DNA from: AG2 sp036493735
GTDB lineage: Bacteria; Gemmatimonadota; Gemmatimonadetes; Gemmatimonadales; Gemmatimonadaceae
Length of the DNA stretch: 64,000 nucleotides
Direction of reading: 5' to 3'
Assembly (NCBI GenBank): GCA_036493735.1
Contig: DASXPH010000141.1
Coordinates: 186,001-250,000 of the forward strand
Shown: piece after piece, positions 24,878 through 33,369 of the stretch
Position numbering within the stretch: position 1 is the first letter of the stretch
Layout of the letters: each line of letters opens with the position of its first letter
Position numbers and translations under genes: made by a program
The notes under the pieces: generated by a model
The model's database searches: none
What the model was told of the DNA's origin: nothing
Seen by the model: only the letters and a program-made list of their open reading frames with translations

Positions 24878-27160
24878 ATGGAACAGGATCTCATCTCGCG
24901 GCGGCAATTCCTTCTTCGCTCGTCGTCGGCAGCCGCTCTCCCGCTGCTCACCGGCGCGAGCGCGCACACGATCCTCGGGATCGCTCGTCAGGCGGCGAGC
25001 ATTCCACGACCGGCGGGATTCTTGTCGCCGGCGCAGCTCGCGGTGATCGAGGCCGCTGCCAACCGCATCTTCCCGGCGGTCGACGGACAGCCAAACGCGT
25101 CGGCGATGCACGCGCCGCAGTTCATCGACCTGACACTTCAGCAAGTGCTCATCAGCGCGCGCAAGCCGTACGCCGATGGCATCAGGACGCTCGACGCCAA
25201 GGCGAGGAAGGTCGATCCATCCTCGCAGGGTTTTGCCTCGCTCGCGGAAGCGCAGCAGGACGCGATTCTCACCGAGATCGAGAAGACGCCATTTTTCGGG
25301 ATGCTGGCCGGTCACACCGTCGCCGCATGCTTCGCCGATCCGAAGTATGGCGGCAACTTCGAGGAGACAGGGTTCAAGCTGATCGGTCTGGAACACCATG
25401 GCGCGTATCAGCCTCCATTCGGCTATTACGACGCCCAGGCGCACGAAGCGATTGCCGCGGCGCCTGTGCCGTCGCCACTGGCGCCATCGTTCGTGCAGGC
25501 CGGTAGCATGCCGTTGGCTCGTTATGCACCCGAAGCCGACGTGGACTTCGTCATCGTCGGCGCTGGCATAGCTGGCGGATCCGTCGCGTGGGAGCTGTCG
25601 CGCGCCGGCTATCGCGTCGTCGTCCTCGAGCAGGGCCAGTATCTCACCGAGAAGGATTTCAAGCACGACGAGGTCGGCAACTTCGATCTCAGTGCGCTCA
25701 CGAACTCTCCCGAGAAAAGTCCGCAGACCTTTCGCAAGACTCCGAAGGACAAAGTCTCGAAAGGTCTCCATCTCATCTACGGACGCTGCGTCGGTGGCAG
25801 CAGCGTGCACTTTACCGCGAACTTCTGGCGCTTTCGCGAGCTGGATTTCAAGGAGCGAAGCCTCGTCGGCCCGATCGCCGGCACTGGCTTCGCCGACTGG
25901 CCGATCAGCTACGCCGACCTCGAGCCGTACTACACGCGCGCCGAGCAGGTGTTAGGCATCTCGGGCGACAGCAGCATCAATCCGTGGGAGCCGCCACGCT
26001 CGGCGCCGCTGCCACTACTGCCGCTCCCGATCAAATCGTCAGGCGTGTTGTTCGAGTCCGCCGCGCGCAAGCTCGGATGGCATCCCTTTCCTGCGCCAAT
26101 GGCGGTGCTCTCGCGCCAACATCGCGGCCGCGTCGCCTGCCAGCATTGCGGGTTCTGCGAAGGCTACGGCTGCGAGTACGGCGCGAAGTCGAGCGGTCTC
26201 TCGTCGGTCATTCGCGAAGCGGAAGCGACCGGAAACTGCGAGGTGCGGCCGAGCTCCTACGTTCGCAAGATCGACATCAACTCTGCCGGCCGCGCGACGG
26301 GCGTCATCTATTTCGATGCCGACGGCAAGGAGCACCTCCAGCGCGCAAAAGCCATCGTCGTCAGCGCCAACGGCGCCGAGACGGCGCGTCTGCTGCTCCT
26401 CTCGAAGTCGAATCTGTTTCCGCACGGCCTCGCCAATTCGAGTGGCCTCGTCGGCAAACACCTCATGTTCAATGGCAACACGTCCGCGACGGGCGTCTTC
26501 GAGCACGAGTTGAACGAGTGGAAGAGCGTGCAGCCGAGCCGCGTGTTGTGGGATTTCTACGAGGCGGACGGGAAGCGAGGATTCTACGGCGGCGGTGGAC
26601 TGGACAGCCGCTTCGGCCCACTCGGTCCGATCAACGCGGCGATGACGGCCGTGCCGCCCGACGCACCCCGTTGGGGCGCCACGTACGCCAGAGCCGTTAG
26701 GCAGACCTTCTCGCGCCGCTTCGACGTCTTCTGCCACAGCACGTCGCTACCGGTGCCGGAGAACGGCGTCGAGCTCGATCCGCAGCTGAAGGACGCGTGG
26801 GGCATCCCCGCGCTGCGCGTGACGTACAAGGATCACCCGGACGATCTGAAGATGATGGGCTTTCTCCGGGATCGCGGGCTCGAGCTGCTCGATGCCGCCG
26901 GAGCGACGCAGAAGTGGGGCGCGCCACTGACGGAGCAGGAGTTCGGCGTGCACCTCCTTGGTACGTGCCGCATGGGCGACGATCGACGCACGTCGGTTGT
27001 GGACCGGAATCATCGCACGCACGATGTGCCGAATCTGTTCCTCTGCGACGGCAGCAGCTTCGTGACGTCGGGTCGCGGTCAGCCGACCGAGACGATCGCG
27101 GCGCTGGCGTTCCGCTGCGGCGACCTGTTGGCGCAGGCGGCGAAGAAGGGAGAGATCTGA
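24878..27160 (+). CDS. GMC oxidoreductase fused to gluconate 2-dehydrogenase subunit-3-like domain, Tat-exported
   Basis: 760 residues from the ATG at 24878. A Tat signal (SRRQFLLRSSSAAALPLL) is followed by a subunit-3-like helical domain (about 40-215: FLSPAQLAVIEAAANRIFPA, PFFGMLAGHTVAACFADPKYGGN). Then a GMC-type FAD domain (about 225-755) contains the dinucleotide fold VDFVIVGAGIAGGSVAWELS, GRCVGGSSVHFTANFW, a cysteine cluster CQHCGFCEGYGCEYGAK, and the C-terminal GTCRMG / GQPTETI motifs. Gluconate or other sugar dehydrogenases usually have these two parts as separate proteins. It is expected to oxidise a polyol or sugar acid in the periplasm, passing electrons to a cytochrome not seen here. 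Confidence 0.87.
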   Translation: MEQDLISRRQFLLRSSSAAALPLLTGASAHTILGIARQAASIPRPAGFLSPAQLAVIEAAANRIFPAVDGQPNASAMHAPQFIDLTLQQVLISARKPYADGIRTLDAKARKVDPSSQGFASLAEAQQDAILTEIEKTPFFGMLAGHTVAACFADPKYGGNFEETGFKLIGLEHHGAYQPPFGYYDAQAHEAIAAAPVPSPLAPSFVQAGSMPLARYAPEADVDFVIVGAGIAGGSVAWELSRAGYRVVVLEQGQYLTEKDFKHDEVGNFDLSALTNSPEKSPQTFRKTPKDKVSKGLHLIYGRCVGGSSVHFTANFWRFRELDFKERSLVGPIAGTGFADWPISYADLEPYYTRAEQVLGISGDSSINPWEPPRSAPLPLLPLPIKSSGVLFESAARKLGWHPFPAPMAVLSRQHRGRVACQHCGFCEGYGCEYGAKSSGLSSVIREAEATGNCEVRPSSYVRKIDINSAGRATGVIYFDADGKEHLQRAKAIVVSANGAETARLLLLSKSNLFPHGLANSSGLVGKHLMFNGNTSATGVFEHELNEWKSVQPSRVLWDFYEADGKRGFYGGGGLDSRFGPLGPINAAMTAVPPDAPRWGATYARAVRQTFSRRFDVFCHSTSLPVPENGVELDPQLKDAWGIPALRVTYKDHPDDLKMMGFLRDRGLELLDAAGATQKWGAPLTEQEFGVHLLGTCRMGDDRRTSVVDRNHRTHDVPNLFLCDGSSFVTSGRGQPTETIAALAFRCGDLLAQAAKKGEI

Positions 27161-27163
27161 TTG

Positions 27164-27260
27164 GTAGAGGGTAACGGGTAGAGGGTAGCGGGTAGCGGGC
27201 GGAGGCTAAAGGGGTAGAGAGTAGCGGGTAGAGGGAGCGCTATTACCCTACGCCGTTCAC
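27164..27260. repeat. Heptanucleotide array (locus 6)
   Basis: Units such as GTAGAGG, GTAACGG, GTAGAGG, GTAGCGG, GTAGCGG run in 7-bp phase directly after the GMC stop codon, then become irregular. A partly complementary stretch (CTATTACCCTACGCCGTTCACC) lies at 27240-27262. The position again suggests a transcript end. Confidence 0.6.
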
Positions 27261-27320
27261 CGATTCACCCTGCAGCATTGTTCACTTGACTTGGCCCCGC
27301 TCGACAGTGCTGGCTCGCCA

Positions 27321-27444
27321 CACGATTGGATTCGCTCCAGATTCGCGCCATTCGCGTCCCAAAACCCTGGGCCTTACTGGCGGTGCAGGCTGGGAGGGCT
27401 GTCGGAACGCGAATAGCGCGAATTGCGAGCGAATCCAACCGTGG
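27321..27444. repeat. Long imperfect inverted repeat built of ATTCGCG motifs
   Basis: The arm 27321-27360 (starting CACGATTGGATTCGCTC) pairs with 27404-27444 (ending GAGCGAATCCAACCGTGG), about 40 bp with a few mismatches. Each arm itself repeats ATTCGCG. The 43-bp centre also has partial dyad symmetry (CCCTGGGCC / GGCTGGGAGGG). No coding function recognised; it resembles an intergenic palindromic repeat. Confidence 0.7.
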
Positions 27445-27702
27445 CGCATGTCGGCTACATCGCTCCTGGGGACTAGAGTTTGTGAATGGTCCGGGCACTC
27501 CGAATCTTTGATGCCACGGCCGGCTGATTAGACTGTTCGTCTCGTTCCGAGGGCATGAAGCGGATGCACATCCCCGCTCACTAGATGCGCGTCCTCCTCT
27601 CGCCGATAACGTGGCGGCGACGTCTTCTTGGAAGTCGTCTCGGGATGGGTATGAACGGAATGACTGTGGCCCAGAACACCGCACTAACGACAGCCGTCAA
27701 GA

Positions 27703-27948
27703 CTATTCTCTCGGGAATGAGAGGCGGTCTTCATCCATTCCGCGCCCGGTGAATGGACCAGCGAGTGAGCCTGGCGCGCCGACAACGAGGGTCAAAACAA
27801 CAACGATCTTTTGAAAGATGTTCATCGGATCGTCTAGCGAGGATGGGATGATTGCCATTCCCGCTGCAAAGATTCCGATTGTCATGATTGCACGTGTCCA
27901 CCACGCGCCGGAAGTTCGGGCGCGAAGGAATTGTCGGATGAATTGCAT
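27703..27948 (-). CDS. Possible small membrane protein
   Basis: 81 residues starting at ATG (27948). Two hydrophobic segments are seen (about residues 19-33, IMTIGIFAAGMAII, and 45-60, KIVVVLTLVVGAPGSLA), preceded by a basic start (MQFIRQFLRAR). No family recognised and no strong ribosome binding site. Lies alone in a repeat-rich spacer. It could also be a chance frame, hence the low confidence. Confidence 0.35.
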   Translation of the reverse strand: MQFIRQFLRARTSGAWWTRAIMTIGIFAAGMAIIPSSLDDPMNIFQKIVVVLTLVVGAPGSLAGPFTGRGMDEDRLSFPRE

Positions 27949-28046
27949 ACTTACACGCTAATATCGATCCTCTCGAATTGTCGGAAGAGGTGAAGGCCGC
28001 CCGATGCGCATCAACAACGACAATCAATCGCACCAGTGCGTCGGAG

Positions 28047-28107
28047 GCCTCCGCTGCCGAGGAGATAGTCAGTGATTTCAGCGCAGTGTCAGTGGTCTCA
28101 GCGGCCC
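28047..28107 (+). repeat. TGTCAGCGGTTTCAG repeat, copy C
   Basis: CCGAGGAGATAGTCAGTGAT, then TTCAGCGCAGTGTCAGTGGTCTCAGCGGCCC in shorter pieces, matching copy A over its whole length with a few substitutions. A single copy with no inverted partner nearby. It ends about 20 bp from the end of the ADOP permease gene. Confidence 0.75.
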
Positions 28108-28126
28108 CATGTCCCCTTGGCGCAGA

Positions 28127-30829
28127 TCACTCTTCGCGAATCGCCCGAATCGGATCGATCCGCGTCGCCCGGTGCGCGGGCACGAGGCTCGCCACCGCCG
28201 CACCGAACGTCAGTATGATGATCACGGCCCCAATCACCAACGGATCCTTCGGCCCAACGCCATACAGAATCGACGACAGCACCCCCGACGTCGCCAGCGA
28301 TAGCACCAGACCCACGCCGAGGCCAATCCACACCAGCTTGACGCCCTGACCGACGACGAGACGGAGGATTCCGCTCAGCCGCGCACCGAGCGCCATCCGC
28401 ACTCCGATCTCGCGCGTGCGCTGCGCCACGGAGTACGACACGACGCCATACACACCGACAACCGCGAGAATCAGCGCCAGAATTCCGAACACCGACGAGA
28501 ACGCGGATCCCAGTCGCGTGAAGATCAAGGCTTGGCCATTGAACAAGTGCTCATCCATCGTCCGCACGTCGTAAACGGGAAGCCCCCGGTCGACTGCGGT
28601 CATCGCAACGCGGATCTGTGGGGCGAGCGCGACCGGCTTTCGCGCCGTGTGCACAATCAGCGTCATCTCCGAGTGATACGACTGTCCGAGCGGGCGGAAG
28701 ATATACGGCTTCGGTGATTCGCCGGGGAAGAGATCCTGCATTCCGCGCACGACGCCGACGACCTGCACGATCCGGCCGGTATCGCTGCCGACATGGAACT
28801 GCTTGCCAACCGCCGGCTGTCCGGGCCAGAGCGCCTTCGCAAGGCTCTCATTTATCACCGCGACGTTAGGCGCGTGCTCGTCGTCGCGCTCCGTGAACAG
28901 GCGCCCCTCGCGCAGTGGGATGCCCATCGCCGCGAAATAGTCGCCGTCCACGACGTTGGTGAAATAACTGAAGCCGCCGGGCGGCACCGGCACGCTGGTC
29001 GCGATCGGATAGATGGTGAGATTATCCCGTCCGAAGCCAAAGGGGAGATACGCGGCGAGGCCCACGTCGCGCACGCCCTGAACTTCGGCGACGCGCCGCC
29101 GCAACTCGCGGTACAGCAACTGGCCGCGCGTCGAGTCGTAGCTTTGTGGCCGCAGCGTTGTCGTCAGCAGCAGCAGGCTGTCGCGCCGAAAGCCGACGTC
29201 CATGCGCAACGCATTGAGCGAGCTGCGCGTGAACAGGCCGGCGGCGACGAGCACGACGACCGACACCGCGACCTGGGCTACGACCAGCGCCGATCGCAGT
29301 CGTTGATGGCCCCGCGTTGCCGAGTTGCCGACGCTGCTCTTGAGCAGCTCGCCGAGGTTGCGGCGGCGCGCCGCGGTCGCGGGCGCAATCCCCGCGACGA
29401 TCGCCGCGAACAGCGTCGCTGCCATCGTGAAGAAAACGACCCGTCCGTCGAACTCGATGCCCCAGCGCAACGGCAAGTCCGTCGCGAGGTGAATGGATTC
29501 GACCTTATGGATCGCGACGTACGCCACACCGGTTGCCGCGATGCCACCGCAGATCGCCAGGAGTGCGCACTCGACCATGATTTGCCTGACGAGCCTCCAC
29601 TGGCTCGCGCCGATCGCGGCACGAATGGCGAGCTCGCGCCCTCGAACAACGACCCGCGCGAGCAGAATGCTCGCGACATTGGCGCACGCGACCAGCAGCA
29701 CGAGCAACACGAGCACCATGAACACCATCGCAATCGCGGCCGTCACGCTGGAGACGCCGATGTTCGGCCGCGCCCGCTGCTCCGGTGCCACGATTGTGTT
29801 GGCGTCGCCATCGGTCGTGGGATACGCTCGCGCCAGTTGTCGCGCGCCCGTTGCCACCGTGGTGCGTGCCCTCTCGAGCGAGACGCCGCGACGCAGCCGC
29901 CCGAAAACGCTGACCGCCGCGAGCACGCCACGATCCTCGAACATCTTTTCGTCCACGGGCCAGATCTGCCGGAATGGAGCGACCCCGTCGATGTCCACGA
30001 TTGGACGCACGCCGTGAAACTGCGGCGGCATTACCCCGATCACCGTCATCGGGTGATCGTTGATGCGAATCACTCGCCCGACGATGCTCGAGTCGCTGCC
30101 GAAGCGCGTCGCCCACGCATCATATGTGAGCACGATGGATGGATGGGCGAGAACGCCTTCGTCGTCGCCGGGCGCGAACGTGCGGCCGAGCATCGCGTCC
30201 AGACCGAGCACGGAGAAGTAGTTCGACGTGCCTTCGTCGATGAAGATGCGGTCGGCCCCATGATCCGTCGCCAGTTCGGCGATGCGACTCGTGTAAGCGA
30301 CGAGCGCCGAAAAGGTCGTCGTGTCGGCCCGATAGAACTCGAAATCGGGATAGTTGAGATCGTGCGGCAACGGAATCGCTCGGTCCGTGCGACCGAGCAC
30401 GACGAGCGAGGACGTGTTCCTTCCCGGCAATGGCCGGAAGATCAAGCTGTCGACGACACCGTAGATCGCGCTCGTGATGCCGATGCCGAGCGCGAAGGTG
30501 AGTGTGACGACGGCGACGAGACCGGGGCTGCGACGAAGGCCGCGCAGCGCGACGCGTGTGTCTCGCAGGAGATCGTCGGCAAAGTGCACCCGCCGCGCGG
30601 TGGCGGCATGGCGCTCATCCATCGTGCGTAGCGTGTTACGCATATCCTCAACATCTCCGAATTCGCGCACTGCCTCGGCGCGCGCGGCGTCGGCGCTCAG
30701 CCCACGCTCGCGCAGCTCCTGCATGCGCGCATCGATGTGAAACGTCAGCTCGTCATCCACGTCGGCGCCGACATTGGCGCGCCAGAATCGGAGGTAACGA
30801 TGCCACTTGGCGCTGTCGCTGCTGGCCAT
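28127..30829 (-). CDS. ADOP-family duplicated ABC permease (MacB/FtsX type)
   Basis: 900 residues. An N-terminal soluble prefix (about 1-85: DELTFHIDARMQELRERGLS, EAVREFGDVEDM) is followed by two MacB-PCD plus FtsX units. The first runs to about residue 480 (GLRRSPGLVAVVTLTFALGIG, TAAIAMVFMVLVLLVLLVACANVASILLARVVVRGRELAIRAAIGAS). The second ends at about 895 (GILALILAVVGVYGVVSYSVAQRTREIGVRMALGA). This is the acidobacterial duplicated orphan permease layout, which lacks its own ATPase. Such proteins are thought to work as mechanotransmission permeases in lipoprotein or antibiotic handling; the exact substrate is unknown. It follows the PadR gene by 8 bp. Confidence 0.9.
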   Translation of the reverse strand: MASSDSAKWHRYLRFWRANVGADVDDELTFHIDARMQELRERGLSADAARAEAVREFGDVEDMRNTLRTMDERHAATARRVHFADDLLRDTRVALRGLRRSPGLVAVVTLTFALGIGITSAIYGVVDSLIFRPLPGRNTSSLVVLGRTDRAIPLPHDLNYPDFEFYRADTTTFSALVAYTSRIAELATDHGADRIFIDEGTSNYFSVLGLDAMLGRTFAPGDDEGVLAHPSIVLTYDAWATRFGSDSSIVGRVIRINDHPMTVIGVMPPQFHGVRPIVDIDGVAPFRQIWPVDEKMFEDRGVLAAVSVFGRLRRGVSLERARTTVATGARQLARAYPTTDGDANTIVAPEQRARPNIGVSSVTAAIAMVFMVLVLLVLLVACANVASILLARVVVRGRELAIRAAIGASQWRLVRQIMVECALLAICGGIAATGVAYVAIHKVESIHLATDLPLRWGIEFDGRVVFFTMAATLFAAIVAGIAPATAARRRNLGELLKSSVGNSATRGHQRLRSALVVAQVAVSVVVLVAAGLFTRSSLNALRMDVGFRRDSLLLLTTTLRPQSYDSTRGQLLYRELRRRVAEVQGVRDVGLAAYLPFGFGRDNLTIYPIATSVPVPPGGFSYFTNVVDGDYFAAMGIPLREGRLFTERDDEHAPNVAVINESLAKALWPGQPAVGKQFHVGSDTGRIVQVVGVVRGMQDLFPGESPKPYIFRPLGQSYHSEMTLIVHTARKPVALAPQIRVAMTAVDRGLPVYDVRTMDEHLFNGQALIFTRLGSAFSSVFGILALILAVVGVYGVVSYSVAQRTREIGVRMALGARLSGILRLVVGQGVKLVWIGLGVGLVLSLATSGVLSSILYGVGPKDPLVIGAVIIILTFGAAVASLVPAHRATRIDPIRAIREE

Positions 30830-30837
30830 GGCTTACC

Positions 30838-31203
30838 TCACGAAGGTTGAACGGTGGCATGGATCACCTGCGTCACAGCGCGCGCGTATCGATCCCACGT
30901 CGACACCCGCGCGCGCAGCTGCTGCCGCCCCTTGGTCGTGAGCCGGTAATACTTCGCGCGACGCTTGTTGCCCGTGAGCCCCCACTCGGCGTCGATGAGA
31001 CCGCGATGCTCCATCCGATGCAGGGCGGGATAGAGGGCGCTGTCCTCGATCTGAAGGACCTCGTCGGTCGTCTGGCGAATCCACTTCGCGACGCCGAAGC
31101 CATGCATCGGGCCCCACGACAGCGCCTTGAGAATCATGACGTCGAGCGTGCCCTGGAGAAGCTCGAGATCGGTCGACGCGGCAACGGCAGACGTGCCTGG
31201 CAT
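30838..31203 (-). CDS. PadR-family regulator of the ADOP permease
   Basis: 121 residues. The PadR winged helix is complete: LLQGTLDVMILKALSWGPMHG, IRQTTDEVLQIEDSALYPALHRMEHRGLI, RAKYYRLTTKGRQQL, plus a C-terminal helix for dimerisation. Its stop is 8 bp from the permease start, so they form one operon, the usual arrangement for PadR and ADOP genes. The regulator probably represses its own operon. It is divergent from the GH36-like sugar operon, whose start is 152 bp away, so it could also affect that operon. Confidence 0.9.
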   Translation of the reverse strand: MPGTSAVAASTDLELLQGTLDVMILKALSWGPMHGFGVAKWIRQTTDEVLQIEDSALYPALHRMEHRGLIDAEWGLTGNKRRAKYYRLTTKGRQQLRARVSTWDRYARAVTQVIHATVQPS

Positions 31204-31326
31204 CCCGGCCTTTACCCTCAGTGGATGAGGGTACTATTCGCTCGCTACCCTCAGATGTCAAGGGGAGGAAGCTCGCGCCACCACTGGCCGCCGTCGTGGT
31301 CTCTCGCCAACTTCGTGCGGCCAACA

Positions 31327-31354
31327 CCCATCGCCCATCGCCCATCGTCCAACG
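31327..31354. repeat. Heptanucleotide array directly upstream of a start codon (locus 7)
   Basis: CCCATCG three times and TCCAACG, in perfect 7-bp phase, end one base before the ATG of the GH36-like gene. A ribosome binding site is therefore not visible at the usual distance, so the start could be later or translation may be unusual. No facing arm found. Confidence 0.65.
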
Positions 31355-31355
31355 C

Positions 31356-33368
31356 ATGCCCCGACCCGACGAGCTGACACGACGCGCGTTCCTCGAGCGG
31401 AGCGTTGCTTCCGGGCTCGCGCTCGGGGTCTTGGGCGGCGATGTCGCGCGCGTACTCACTCGGCCAGTCTTGTCGGATACGTTGACGCTCGAGAACGAGG
31501 TCATTCGCGGCGTGTGGAGCGTTGCGGAAGGGAGTTTACGGGCCGTCGAGCTATTGGATCGCGAAACGAAGACGAAGCTCCCGCTCCCTCCACAAGCGTT
31601 CGCACTCACCCTCGCCGATGGCACGAGGCTGGAATCGACGGCGCTTCGTGTCGTCGGGTCGCCCGTTGAGGAGACACTGACGCCCCGCGCGAGCGCGTCA
31701 CGGCTCGCCGAGCGTTTTTCCGGGCGGCGCGTGAGCGTGGTAATGGAGGACTCCCAGCGACGTGTTCAGGCGACGTGGCGCGCCGAACTGCGGGATGGCT
31801 CCCGCTACCTGCGTCAGGAGATCGTCCTGCACGCGTTAGGTGCGCCGCTGTCCGTTCGCGAGATCGCGCTCGTCGATCTGCGGGCCCGCGGAGCGGTCGT
31901 CACCGGCACGGTGAAGGGAAGCCCCGTGACCATCGACCGATGGTACGTCGGTTTCGAGCACCCGCTTTCACAGAGCAGCGTCGAGGGCGACCATGTGCGC
32001 TGCGTGCTCACGCGTGAGCTGCCCCTGCGCCCCGAGTCACCGTTTACGGTGTCGTCGGTAATTGGTGTGACGCGTCCGGGACAGATGCGCCGTGACTTCC
32101 TCGCCTATGTCGAACGCGAACGCGCGCATCCCTACCGCACCTTTCTGCATTACAACTCCTGGTACGACATCGGCTACTTCTCGAAGTACTCCGAGTCCGA
32201 GGCGCTCGGCGTCATCCAGGCGTTCGGCAACCAGCTCGTTAGGCTGCGCGGCGTCACGCTGGACAGCTTCATGTTCGACGACGGCTGGGACGACCCCGAG
32301 ACGCTATGGGGCTTCCACGCCGGATTTCCCGACGGCTTCGCTCGCGTGCGTACGGCGGCGGCACAGTTCGGCGCCGCGCCGGGTGTGTGGATGTCACCGT
32401 GGGGAGGCTACGGCGATCCGAAGAAGGATCGGCTGCAGTTCGCGCAGCAGCAGGGCTTCGAGACGAACGAGGGCGGCTTTGCGCTGTCTGGCCCCAAGTA
32501 TTACGCGCGCTTTCGCGAAACCTGCTTCCGGATGATCCGCGATTACGCCGTGAATCAGTTCAAGTTCGACGGAACGGGCAATGCATCGCGCGCATTTCCG
32601 GGCAGTGCATTCGACAGCGACTTCGACGCGGCGATCCATCTCATCGAAGAGCTGCGTGCCGAGAAGCCGGATCTGTACGTGAACCTGACGACGGGCACGT
32701 ATCCGTCGCCATTCTGGCTGCGCTACGCCGACTCCATTTGGCGCGGCGGTGAGGACCACGACTTCGCCGGTGTCGGCACGGACCGCCAGCAGTGGATCAC
32801 CTATCGCGACGGGGACGTGCACGAGAACGTCGTGAGGCGCGGCGCGCTCTATCCGTTGAACTCGTTGATGCTCCATGGCCTCGTGTACGCGCGCCACGCG
32901 AAGAAGCTGGACAGCGATCCGCACCGCGACTTCGAGGACGAGATCCACGCCTACTTCGGAAGCGGCACGCAACTTCAGGAGATGTACGTCACGCCGACGC
33001 TCAACGACGCGCAATGGGACACGCTCGCCGAGGCGGCGCGCTGGTCGCGTCGGAACGCGCAAACGCTGGTGGACTCCCACTGGCTGGGCGGCGACCCGAA
33101 GAAGCTCGAGGTGTACGGCTGGGGCTCGTGGTCGCCGGGGAAGGGAATCGTGACGCTCCGCAATCCGAGCGAGAAGCAGCTGCATTTCGGACTGGATGTG
33201 GGGCACGCGTTCGAGCTTCCTGATGGTGCGCCGCGGCAATACATCGCGCGCCGTCCGTGGCTCCGCGATCGCGGCCGTGGTCCTATCGCGCTCGCCGCTG
33301 GCAAGGAGCATGACGTGCTGCTCGCGCCATTCGAGGTAATGACGCTGGAGATGGAGGCGGTTCAGTAA
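31356..33368 (+). CDS. Exported GH36/GH-D-like glycosidase (alpha-galactosidase-like)
   Basis: 670 residues from the ATG at 31356, opening with a Tat-like signal (TRRAFLERSVASGLALGVLGG). After a beta-sandwich (about 45-230) comes a (beta/alpha)8-barrel resembling clan GH-D: SFMFDDGWDD, GAAPGVWMSPWGGYG, the putative nucleophile D405 in QFKFDGTG, and a possible acid/base D467 in RGGEDHDF. A C-terminal beta domain follows. Such proteins are often labelled alpha-galactosidase or enterotoxin; activity and linkage are inferred. It starts an operon with symporter-nucleotidyltransferase, kinase and carboxypeptidase genes (spacings 1, 10 and 6 bp). Confidence 0.75.
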   Translation: MPRPDELTRRAFLERSVASGLALGVLGGDVARVLTRPVLSDTLTLENEVIRGVWSVAEGSLRAVELLDRETKTKLPLPPQAFALTLADGTRLESTALRVVGSPVEETLTPRASASRLAERFSGRRVSVVMEDSQRRVQATWRAELRDGSRYLRQEIVLHALGAPLSVREIALVDLRARGAVVTGTVKGSPVTIDRWYVGFEHPLSQSSVEGDHVRCVLTRELPLRPESPFTVSSVIGVTRPGQMRRDFLAYVERERAHPYRTFLHYNSWYDIGYFSKYSESEALGVIQAFGNQLVRLRGVTLDSFMFDDGWDDPETLWGFHAGFPDGFARVRTAAAQFGAAPGVWMSPWGGYGDPKKDRLQFAQQQGFETNEGGFALSGPKYYARFRETCFRMIRDYAVNQFKFDGTGNASRAFPGSAFDSDFDAAIHLIEELRAEKPDLYVNLTTGTYPSPFWLRYADSIWRGGEDHDFAGVGTDRQQWITYRDGDVHENVVRRGALYPLNSLMLHGLVYARHAKKLDSDPHRDFEDEIHAYFGSGTQLQEMYVTPTLNDAQWDTLAEAARWSRRNAQTLVDSHWLGGDPKKLEVYGWGSWSPGKGIVTLRNPSEKQLHFGLDVGHAFELPDGAPRQYIARRPWLRDRGRGPIALAAGKEHDVLLAPFEVMTLEMEAVQ

Positions 33369-33369
33369 C

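Larger units (their letters stand above)
27161..28126. other. Long spacer (966 bp) with repeats and a possible small gene
   Basis: From left to right it contains a heptanucleotide array (27164-27260), a 40-bp-arm inverted repeat (27321-27444), a possible small membrane-protein gene on the reverse strand (27703-27948) and one TGTCAG-type repeat (28047-28107). A reverse-strand TTG at 27700 overlaps the end of that gene and could start a 39-codon frame (to 27581) with a hydrophobic start. Otherwise nothing was recognised. It separates the GMC gene from the ADOP permease operon. Confidence 0.7.

Noticed and set aside
28793..30631. Long forward open frame of about 612 codons over the ADOP permease
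   Set aside because: Composition is dominated by Arg, Asp and His and it is antisense to a well-supported membrane protein.
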